Source: Pleurostoma richardsiae
Taxonomy: Eukaryota; Ascomycota; Sordariomycetes; Calosphaeriales; Pleurostomataceae
Direction of reading: 5' to 3'
Assembly (NCBI GenBank): GCA_030052745.1
Contig: JANBVO010000007.1
Span: forward strand, 558,001 to 622,000
DNA length: 64,000 nt
A program made the position numbers and the translations under genes. Shown one piece after another: positions 1 to 8,645 of this stretch (position 1 is its first letter; each line of letters starts with the position of its first letter). The notes below the pieces were generated by a model that worked only from the letters and a program-made list of their open reading frames with translations, made no database searches and was not told the DNA's origin.

Positions 1-732
1 GCGAGTGGATGGGCGCTCTGATGGTGAACGGAAAGGGGATTGGTGAGAATTGAGACCAGCACTTGCGAGGAGATACAGGCGGTTCTGACCTCTATATACA
101 GGTGAAGTTGACGTTGAGTGAAGGATGTAACCAACTCCACCTACCTACGTACACCACGGTGGGCAGTCACAGTAGTTGACTCATGCAGGATGTTTTAGTG
201 TCTGCTACCCGTTGAAGAGCTAACGACATGCACGATTATATAACCAAATCGTCGAGCAGGTCAAAAGTCCAATTGGCAAAGAGTCTGCGAGGTTGCGCAT
301 TGTGACTCCAACTTCCTATACAGGCAAGGGGCAGTCGGGAGTATAGCGGAGGGATGATGCGTTCTCTCGACGGTGCATTGCGTTGCCATATCCAATCTCT
401 TGCGGCTTCTAGTTTCTCTCTCCTGGCTAGTTCGATTACTGATCGCAGTGACTCAACTCCAGTTACGGTAGGCAAGTTCCACTTCCAGCATTGCGAAACT
501 GCACATGGCGGTAAAGATTCGCCGAAGAAAATGGTGTGACCAAGGACTTGGCCGCCCTTCGCCTGCTCCAGAGCTGCAGTGAACAGCCCAGATTCTCTCG
601 CAACTTGGTGCTGAAGTCTCGGGGCTTGGGACTTGATCTACCTATATCAACCCTGCCGATGCAGACAGCCTCTCCGTCTCATCTTATAAGACAAAGCCCA
701 GTCACGTTCAAGCCTGGTTCTGGTTTCGCGCA
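1..732. other. No supported gene; downstream flank of the OHCU decarboxylase gene
   Basis: This stretch follows the stop codon of the minus-strand OHCU decarboxylase gene and probably holds its 3' untranslated region. A minus-strand open frame of about 79 codons (236-475) has no ATG and no recognisable motif. A short TACCTA-type motif lies near 140-155. I see no RNA gene or repeat. Confidence 0.5.
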
Positions 733-1361
733 TCAAGACGCGGTTGCATTCAGAAGCTTCTGCGCCCGGTCTTTCGCGATATCACACATAGCCTGCAGTC
801 TAGATGTCAGCCGACAGCGTTCCCAAGAGAGACTTGCGAACGATAAAGCCGCACATTTATAGCCTCCTTCTCCTCCAGTGCCATGTCCCCCCTGTCGATC
901 CTGCTGCGCATGTTCTCCATGATCACATCCCGCGACCGACCATTGACGAACACGACGTATCTTAGCCCGGGGAACTTAGCCTCGTACTCTGCGTTTAGTG
1001 CCGCCAGCTTCGCCGCCTCCGTCTCGCCGCCGCTCCGCAGCTGCGCCTGCTCGGCGGCGCTCTGCACGCTGTCGACCTTCTTCTCGCCCAACCGTGGGTG
1101 GGAGCCGAGGATGTTCAGGAGGGGCCGGCACGCGGCCGGGTCCGGGTGCACCTCCTGCGCAATGGCGAGCAGCTGGTCGCGGAGTGTGTCGATCAGCTCC
1201 GGATAGGATGCGAAAGTGATGGCACGCAATGTTGGGACGGCGAGCGCATGTAGGTCGGGGCTGGGCTCAAACAGGAGGTCGAGGACCGCGGTCAGCGTCG
1301 GCTCTGGGAGGGCGGAGAGCGTGCCCGGGTCGGGGAGGCTGGAGGGGGTATTTGTAGCCAT
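733..1361 (-). CDS. OHCU decarboxylase (2-oxo-4-hydroxy-4-carboxy-5-ureidoimidazoline decarboxylase), two exons
   Basis: This enzyme decarboxylates OHCU, the unstable product downstream of urate oxidase and HIU hydrolase, to S-allantoin in purine breakdown; it is usually peroxisomal or cytosolic. The model is exon 1 1361-855 and exon 2 792-733, with a 62-bp intron (793-854, donor GTGCGG, acceptor CTGCAG, a CTGAC branch 12 nt upstream), giving 188 aa. The family signature HPRLGEKK is visible near residue 90, followed by LNAEYEAKFPGLRYVVFVNG. The intron restores the expected C-terminal helix, AINAMCDIAKDRAQKL; reading through it gives an unrelated tail. The ATG at 1361 (MATNTPSS) is preferred to an in-frame ATG 11 codons upstream because the family starts just before the helix LPEPTLTAVLDLLF. 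I see no clear PTS1 (ends NATAS). The gene is divergent from PRP19. Confidence 0.9.
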
Positions 1362-1766
1362 TGAGGATGATTGACTCAGAATATCGGAGTACAAGCTGGA
1401 ACGGTGGCTGGTGAATATAGGAATCTCCTATATGGAGCTCTAGCTGTAGCAAGCTAGAGGTTGAGGGAAAGGTTAGAGAGCCTCGTTCTGTTTATCTTCA
1501 ATCGATGAGCCGGAGCTGGCCTGCATGGCGGGGCACTGCGTGGGGGAGCTGCGTTTCGTCATGGTGGAATCCGGCGAAGTCCCTGCCAGCTGGCGACGGC
1601 TGCTAAAACTCGTATCTTATCGGGACGTGACTTGGCGATCGATGGTCCGTGCACGCTTTTCGTGAGGCTACGAAAAGTTGCCCAGGGCTGCAGGCTTAGT
1701 GTTTTGTTGCATCAACCCTTGTGCCTGAGACTCAATTGCCAGCAGTGCAGCAACCCGCAATTCACG
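1362..1766. promoter_or_regulatory. Shared divergent promoter region, OHCU decarboxylase / PRP19
   Basis: This is 405 bp between the start codons of two divergently transcribed genes, so it must contain both promoters and 5' leaders. No TATA box or known binding site could be assigned. Confidence 0.5.
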
Positions 1767-3435
1767 ATGTTGTGCGCAAGTATGTTAAATGTTTCCTTCT
1801 CGACCAAATGGTGCTAATCGATGGTATAGTCTCAGGAGAGGTCCCCGAGGAGCCTGTTGTCTCCAAGAAGACAGGTTTGTACCTCCGCGCTTTTACTCTG
1901 CTCTCGACCGTCGCAATACTCACCAGCCGCGCAGGCACTGTCTTTGAGAAGAGACTGGTCGAAAAATTTGTAGAGGAGAGTGGCAAGGATCCAGTGACTG
2001 GCGAGGAGATGGACCTCGAAGACCTCTTGCCGATTAAGACAGCTCGAGTTGTCCGACCGCGACCTCCTACCCTTACCTCGATACCCGCCCTCCTATCGAC
2101 GTTCCAGAACGAGTGGGACGCACTGGCACTAGAGACCTATAAACTTAAGCAGCAACTTGCGCAAACGCGGGAAGAGCTGGCTACCGCGCTGTATCAACAT
2201 GATGCTGCGGTCCGGGTCATCGCTCGGTTGTCGAAGGAACGCGACGAGGCAAGAGATGCGCTGTCCAAGATTACAGTATCTGCGGGCGCTGCAGCCAACG
2301 GCGACGCCATGGCCGTGGACAACGAGGCGCTGCCAGAAGAGCTGGCGGCGAAGGTAGACGAGACACATCAGACGTACGTTCATGCCTCCGGCGTAGTTCA
2401 CATGCATCTTCGAATGCGAAGTGGTTCTAATTCTCTGCAGACTTTCCAAGAGCCGGAAGAAGCGTCCTGTGCCGGAAGGCTGGGCCACATCCGAGGATGT
2501 GGCATCCTTCGACAAGGTAGTGTCCGAATCAGTGCCCGTACCCCAGGCGTCATCTGTCGATGTGGAGGCTGGCTACGCTGCCATCAGCGGCTTGAAGGGC
2601 GACGTTGCTATCTTTTCCGTCGAGTCAGGGCAGGTGGAGAGATCATTACAGGTTGACGAGCCGGTGACGGATACTCTCTGGGTCGGAGCCGACGTCGTCT
2701 TTGCCACCTCGAAGGGCTCAGTGAAAGTATTCCGAGGCGGCAGCCAAGTCGCTTCATTTTCGGAGCATGCAGGCGCAGCAACCGCTCTAGCCCTACATCC
2801 TGGTGGAGAGATCATTGCCTCTGTCGGCACGGACAAGAGTTTCGTCTTCTATGACCTGGCCTCGCTGAAGCGAGTTACGCGAGTCTACACCGAATCTTGT
2901 TGGTCTTCCTTTTCTTCCACTCACTTAGCCCGGCCTTGATGCTAACGTCTTTGCAGCGCTGACGACATGCGCTTTCCATCCCGACGGTCATCTCTTCGCC
3001 GCCGGTACCACGTCTGGCGATATCAAGCTGTTTATGACCAAGACAGGCGAGGAAGCAGCGTCCTTCAGCCTCGGAGCCCCGCTGCAAGCGTTTGTCTTCT
3101 CTGAGAACGGCTACTGGATCGCCGCGACTGCCAAGGGCCAGACAACCGTGACGATCTTCGATCTCCGGAAGGAAGGCGACGCCGCCACGGCCAAGATTCT
3201 GGACATTGGCAGCTCCGTGCAGAGCCTTGCTTGGGACTACTCTGGCCAGTTTTTGGCCACCGCCGGCCCAACAGGCCTTACCGTGCAGCAGTATGCGAAG
3301 AGCAGCAAGTCGTGGACCGAGCCTCTTCGGAACGGTACCCCTGCGGTTGCTGTCAAGTGGGGTGAGGCCGCAAAGAAGCTTGTGGCTGTCAACTCAGATG
3401 GCGTCGTCTCCATCCTAGGTCCCAAGGAGCCCTAA
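1767..3435 (+). CDS. prp19: PRP19 pre-mRNA-processing factor 19 (U-box E3 ubiquitin ligase), five exons
   Basis: Core subunit of the nuclear NineTeen Complex that activates the spliceosome; the U-box makes it a ubiquitin ligase. Exons: 1767-1779, 1830-1874, 1935-2373, 2441-2898, 2957-3435; introns are 50, 60, 67 and 58 bp; protein 477 aa. Exon 1 holds only 13 coding bases, and splicing makes the conserved start MLCAISGEVPEEPVVSKKTG. The U-box spans about residues 1-70 (GKDPVTGEEMDLEDLLPIK). A coiled coil follows at about 75-140 (LKQQLAQTREELATALYQHD), which mediates tetramerisation in the family. WD40 repeats fill about 200-477 (VTDTLWVGADVVFATSKGSV, LTTCAFHPDGHLFAAGTTSG, LAWDYSGQFLATAG). Length and domain order match fungal PRP19. 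Every intron keeps frame and has a branch-like TAAT/CTAAC. The third exon junction reads THQT-LSKSRKKRPVPEGW as in homologs. Confidence 0.96.
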
Positions 3436-4558
3436 GGTTCTGCTGCTCCGCTTAAACTAGCACAGGAAATACTAGGTGTATGGGCCATATCTGAGGAGGA
3501 GCGACGGGCCTCCGGTACGGAGGAGGACAGACGAGGACGGCAAGACAACCAGCAAACAACAGGGGAGGCGATGGATCTGTTTTGCTTGCATGTGTATAGT
3601 ATCAAATAACCGGGAGGGGAGAATGGCTTGCAAAAATGATACCTCAAGTGGGTTATTGAAATTCTTTGCTATGTCTCTGTTTCTACCTCTGCACTAGGAT
3701 GACCACCGGGACAGGTTAGAGATGTGGTCTATCCGTGATAGTCTGAAATATGATTACAGAGTCAAGGAGGCGCGATTGTCAGCATTCGTTACGTGCTCAT
3801 AGCCAAGCATACGGTGCTATGATATGCTCAGAGCGAGTTGAGGGCTGAAATGAAAGGTAATTACCTAAGCTGAGGTACTTTCGGCTCCTTTCCCTCGGCC
3901 GGGTGTGGAGGGGAAAAGTACCTCGATTTTAGCGCGGAAAGGCAAAGGATGTTTGGAAGACTTGGCCAATCATGAGTCGAGTATCGGATGAATAAGGATA
4001 AACATTGGGGTGCAGGGTCTTAGGTAAGGTACTCAGTGTTGGTACGTACCTACCTCCATACTTTGGTGGCGGCAAAAGGAAATGGAAGTGGGACAACCGC
4101 TGCTTAACTCCGCCATCGCTGTCGCCATCACCACCAGCTTGAAGAAACCACTACCAACATCCCACCTTCACCTCACTTCACTGCGCAGCCGGCATGCCGT
4201 CTCCCCTCCTTGCGCTCCCGCAACACCAGCATTAGGAGCTGCCGACTATTTTACGGAGACTACGGACATCAACAGGCCTCCTCATCATTGTGTGGTCACT
4301 CCCCGAAGCCGCGTCGCCGTCTCTTGGTCATCCGAAATACTTGTGTGTGGTTCAGTGATTGCAAAGCCGTTCGTCGCCACACCTCTTGGTCCGCGCCTTT
4401 GAGATAGCCCGGACAAGTTTTCCAAGGCTTCTTGTCCTCCTACCGGTGTCGAATTTGGGCTTATCGAAGCTCCTCGAGGTGGAGCATTGTCTCCTTGAGT
4501 GTCTTCCATTGTTCGGCGGTTAGAGGCACCCGGCTGGAAGCACAGGACCATTCTCAAC
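3436..4558. other. Intergenic: PRP19 3' flank and promoter/leader of the RING gene
   Basis: No supported gene. A TACCTA-type motif cluster lies at about 4021-4056. The stretch at 4180-4558 is rich in CT and short open frames and is probably the transcribed 5' leader of the next gene; an in-frame ATG at 4499 could extend that protein by 20 residues. Confidence 0.5.
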
Positions 4559-6233
4559 ATGTCTTCACCTTTGGACTATGCCATCGAACTCGGCTTCCCC
4601 TTTGGAGTCCGTCGCTACTCAGAGTACTCCGAGTACTCCGACGGTCCCTTTGTATCGTCGTCGCCCGCTGCCGAAGATTCAGAGGACCAAGACCTTTGGG
4701 CTGACGACTCTGCCGACATCGACATCTCACAATCCATCGATGATTCCGAAGGCGAAGATCACCTGTCTTCAGTTCCGTCATCTCCGCTGGCGTCCGCTCC
4801 AGCTCGACCACAATCCCTATCCTCCTCGCCAGCTTCACCACAACCCCCACCTCTATACGAAGACCCCGCTCACCTAGCAAATCGACCAGAACGACCCCTT
4901 GGACTGCAAGCACCTACTGCTCGGGGACCGCCTTCTCAACGGTCGTCTTCTCACGACATATTCATTCGTCATATCGAGGCACAGCAGAGGGAGAGGATTA
5001 GTAGGGACCGTCAGCACCTTCTACGGAGTTACAGGGCGGCCAGAGAAGCTCTCAGAGACCGGAGGGAGCGTCTAGCTGCGCTGCAGGCAGCATTCGCTGT
5101 TGAATCTGAGGTTGAGCTCGACTTCCAGGAAATCGACAATGATTTTGATCCTCTAGACGAGCTTTTTGAGATGGAAGTGGACGAGGCACCCCGCAGTGCT
5201 AGCCGTCGCCGGCGGCAGCCTCAAGCTGCTTTTCAGGCACCGCTGCCCGAGGTACAAAGACCCCAACAAAGAGATCCGGCCGTTATCGACCTCACAGAGG
5301 AACCCGATAGCCCTGTTCTAACTTTTCAACCTTTAACTCTTCCTCGAACAAACTCAAATCCCCACAGCCAGCAGAGCATGTCCAGAAATCCCCGCAGACA
5401 AATGTCTCTAAACCACCGAACTCCGTCGCTAGCCCGCAGTGATGGCAGCGTCCTCGGAGGAAATGCGCCCGCCGCTGTAATCGACCTCACTGGCGACTCG
5501 CCTGACGAGCCTGCTCCTAACAACCAGCGAGAATCACGCTTTCCCCGACGGGCACGAGAAGAGTCTGGTGCGGATAGGCTTCGCGCTGAGGTTTCCTTCT
5601 TCGCTCAGCTTGGAATCATTCGCCAGAGGTTCAACCGGGCTCTCCCTCACATCTTCGGAGCCCATCAACCCATCGACGCAGAGGTTCAGTTTATCGGACA
5701 GAACACCATCCACATGGATCCTCTAAATCCGCTCGCCGACAACCCCGTTCATTTCAACTACCGAGCTAACGGCTTTGGCGGGTTCGATGGTGGCCGCCCT
5801 GCAACTCCCAAACCTGCTCACGTACCTCCCCCACCTGCTCGTGAGGGCTTCACCCGCAAGACTGGCGAGGATTTGGCGTTTGTCTGCCCAAGCTGCGACG
5901 AGGAGTTGAAGTACAACGAGGATGAGACCGAAGAGCCTCCGGCGAAGAAGGCACGGACCCGGAAAGATCGCGAGGAGCATCACTTCTGGGCCGTTAAGAA
6001 TTGCGGACATGTGGGTTCACATTCTCTCATATCATCTTATAGCACCATCTTACTAACTTCTGCATCAGGTCTATTGCAAGAAATGCTTCGACAACCGCCG
6101 AGGTGGCCCGAAGGTTGCCCAGCAGCCCACCTTCCGCAAGGACCAATCGAAGAACACCAAGTTATTCTGCGCGGTGGAGGACTGCGACTCAGAGGTCTCG
6201 AGAAAGGATGCCTGGGTAGGCATCTTCCTGTGA
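4559..6233 (+). CDS. RING-finger protein with two SUMO-interaction-like motifs (putative STUbL-type E3), two exons
   Basis: Exons 4559-6010 and 6069-6233 (58-bp intron, donor GTGGGT, branch CTAAC, acceptor CAG) give 538 aa. The C-terminus is a RING: Cys443-x2-Cys446, then Cys482-x-His484-x2-Cys487-x2-Cys490, then Cys518-x4-Cys523, ending DAWVGIFL. The intron falls between His484 and Val485, inside the RING, so the unspliced frame lacks half of it. Two VIDLT cores, at residues 242 and 307, each followed by acidic residues, look like SUMO-interaction motifs. The N-terminal half is acidic and Ser/Pro rich, with a short repeat SEYSEYSD and a charged helix near 150-190. A RING plus tandem SIMs is the hallmark of SUMO-targeted ubiquitin ligases such as Slx5/Slx8 and Rfp1/2; that role is inferred. 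Similar fungal proteins are often annotated only as cell cycle control or RING proteins. An alternative start is 4499. Confidence 0.8.
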
Positions 6234-6912
6234 AGAAGGAACCCTCTGGCATCTGCTACAAGGGCCTATGCCCAGCCTACGAATTGATGTACATAGATTC
6301 ACGATTGCGATGATACGTCGTCTCCCTATGCCCGGTACCACCTGTGGTCCGATGGGTCATATTTGTTCACCGCACGACGACCAACTGCATGGCACGGCCT
6401 GGCGTTTTTGGAAGGGAGCTGTCCTGCAAGGCAGTTTTCATGGAAAGCACGCTCGGTCTTTAGAGGGGTTGGATGGTCATGCGTAGCGGTATTGTTTTGC
6501 TTCCGATAGACACGATGTCTTCTGGCGTTTTGAGGCGAGGGCAACGAATGATGCTGGAAGGGACATCACAATACCCTCGACCCTCCGCCTGTCGGACAGC
6601 CTATAGGCTATGTCCTCTAGTTCTATAAACTCAACCCATGTCTACCCAGGTGCCGTGTGTTCTGGACTGTGTCCTCGGGATTGATTGCCTTGCTGTTTCC
6701 CTCTCTCTGAACCCCAATATTGCAAACGCCTGAATGCACTGCTGACAGGCTCGTTTTACTTAGACTTCAACAAACGCCTCCCGTCATCATCTTCTTCGCA
6801 GGGCCCCTCCGCCTTGATCACGGAGCACAAATCCAGGTGCGTCACTCCTCCTTTCCACAGCCATCTTCCATCACTCGATCTGCGAGGCGCCTCCCTCTGC
6901 GCGATCAACCGG
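6234..6912. other. Convergent intergenic region
   Basis: 3' flanks of the plus-strand RING gene and the minus-strand gene at 6913-7893. No gene, RNA or repeat stood out. Confidence 0.5.
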
Positions 6913-7893
6913 CTACCGTCGTGTGAAGACCCTCTTTACTCCGTCGCAGAGCGCATTGAACAGTCCACGTCTGCCTGCCGTTCCGTCTGCTTCCTGCCCC
7001 TGCTTCCGATCGCCCTCCTCTGGCTCCTCGGCCTCCTTCCCTTGACCTCTCATATGGGCGTTGGGGCCCTCCGCCGGCAGGGCCCCCGCCATGACTGGTG
7101 CCTGGCCCTTCGACGGGACCATCTTCGCCGGATCTAGGCCTACCGCGGCCGCGACGCTTCCGATGTGCGCCTCGCACGCCGCCGCCAGCTCGTCCGCGAG
7201 CTGGGGGATCCCGGATGCCAGTAGGGCCTGCATCTCGCTGCGGGTGCCGAGCGGGGGGTGGGGATCGGTGGGGTGCATCGCTCGCTCCAGGGACGAGAGG
7301 AGGGCGTGCTGTGCTGCGAGGACCGGGCGCAGGCTATTCTGTAGCTGGACGTGCTGTCCAGGGGTGAGGGGGAGCTTGTAAGCTGGTGTAGGGTGTGTGA
7401 GGAGATAGTCTCCTAAGTCCTTGGCGGCGGCCTGGACGACGGTGTTCTTAGTATCGGATGTGGTGGTGGTGGTTGTGCCGGTGGCGGTCTCGGTTCCCAT
7501 GTCATTTGACTTGTAGGTGAGTCCACCAGCTCCGGCGAGCACGGCTTCATCTTCACCGGTAACGTCTACCCACGAGAGTATGTGGGTGCGCCAGTCGGGG
7601 CGCAGCTCCCAATTTATTAACACCAGGGTGGAAACAACGCTGACGACGTACTCAAACTTGTCCAGAGAAGCAAGCGCTGGCTGCAGGCGCATCATGGCAG
7701 GGCGGCGAGACAATCCCGGGTCTGCAGGGCGCTCAGTGGCGCGGCGGAAGCCTTTGGCTGAGCAAGAGATGGCGTCACAGAGCTCGTTCAGTTCGTTAAT
7801 GAGAGACTCGGTCACCCCATAGGGGGTTGGACAGTGGGTAGGCGCTGGAGGGCCTATCTGCCAGCGGGAACGCTGGGTCGACGAGAACGACAT
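6913..7893 (-). CDS. Hypothetical protein, 326 aa, function unknown
   Basis: Single-exon frame starting at the ATG at 7893 (MSFSSTQRSRWQIGPP); an upstream in-frame ATG at 7917 would add eight residues. I do not recognise the family. Visible features: a helix-rich N-terminal half (about residues 25-110, including LINELNELCDAISC and LDKFEYVVSVVSTLVLINWE), a short Thr run (TATGTTTTTT) near 145, a second helical block about 155-255 (HVQLQNSLRPVLAAQHALL, LADELAAACEAHIGSVAAAV), then a Gly/Glu/Gln-rich low-complexity stretch before a basic end (VKRVFTRR). No signal peptide or clear transmembrane segment. The coherent helical composition supports a real gene. Its promoter side holds a 15-bp minisatellite. 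Confidence 0.7.
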   Translation of the reverse strand: MSFSSTQRSRWQIGPPAPTHCPTPYGVTESLINELNELCDAISCSAKGFRRATERPADPGLSRRPAMMRLQPALASLDKFEYVVSVVSTLVLINWELRPDWRTHILSWVDVTGEDEAVLAGAGGLTYKSNDMGTETATGTTTTTTSDTKNTVVQAAAKDLGDYLLTHPTPAYKLPLTPGQHVQLQNSLRPVLAAQHALLSSLERAMHPTDPHPPLGTRSEMQALLASGIPQLADELAAACEAHIGSVAAAVGLDPAKMVPSKGQAPVMAGALPAEGPNAHMRGQGKEAEEPEEGDRKQGQEADGTAGRRGLFNALCDGVKRVFTRR

Positions 7894-7941
7894 GGCGGCG
7901 TCGGTTGCTTGTTGCAACTATGGTGATCTGCTTTGATTTAA

Positions 7942-8164
7942 TGTCAGTTAAGCCAGCTTGGGTTGATTTCTGCAGGTTGGTGAACCGTAGGGTAGCTCAC
8001 CTTAGGCTGGCTCATCGTGAGGTAACGAACCGTGGGTTGGTCTCCCGTGGGTTAACTGACTGTAGGTTGACAGGCCGTGCGTGGGTTGACGGATCGTGAG
8101 TTCGTTGACCTTGGGTTAACTCACCTCCAGCTCACTCACCCGTGGGTGACCGAACCGTGAGCCG
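7942..8164. repeat. Degenerate minisatellite with a 15-bp period, about 12 units
   Basis: From 7975 to 8159 the sequence divides into about 12 diverged units of 15 bp (one unit of 19, one of 16), with consensus close to GGTTRACTSACCGTG; weaker copies extend to about 7942. As the period is a multiple of three, the plus strand reads as a pentapeptide-like series (RLVNR-RVAHL-RLAHR, GLVSR-GLTDC-RLTGR) in an open frame at 7905-8099. The array lies upstream of the minus-strand gene starting at 7893 and downstream of the one ending at 8646. It is more likely non-coding than a protein repeat, because no unit repeats at amino-acid level better than at DNA level. Confidence 0.75.
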
Positions 8165-8645
8165 GCAACAGTCCATGTTAACACAAGCACATTCACCATG
8201 GCAGTTTACCGTCAGGTAACGAGAACCTGGTTTTGCTTTCCATGGTTCGCTAAAGCGTTCAGTACCAGCTATCCATCTAACATTTCACGGGAAATGGCGT
8301 CGCCAATATAATTCAAAGACTAAGGTAACCCGGCCTTACAGCTGTTCTCATCTAGCCACAGCCAGGATGATCTCAACGGAGAGGTGCAGTGTCTCTCTTC
8401 AGTCCTGCACAGCAGTTAAGGGATCAAGGTATTTCAAGCGTCATCACAGATCAAGAGGTGGGCACGGCATGGACATCTCAGAAAACAGATTCTTGTCCAA
8501 CTCAGGGTACAAGTCTACAATACGCCAGTGCTATGCTAACCCCAATGCTTCATGCCCCTAGAATTCCGCATAACCCTACAAATGCTATCCATGCCACAGT
8601 CGTGTAAAACCCATCATGCAAGTCGTCACCCGTCCTTCTCGGGCA
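8165..8645. other. Intergenic between two tandem minus-strand genes
   Basis: 3' flank of the 893-aa protein gene and upstream region of the 326-aa gene. No feature recognised apart from the adjoining minisatellite. Confidence 0.5.

Noticed and set aside
7905-8099. Pentapeptide-repeat protein encoded by the 15-bp minisatellite
   Set aside because: No ATG-led frame of useful length, poor amino-acid periodicity compared with the DNA, and irregular units of 19 and 16 bp would shift the frame.
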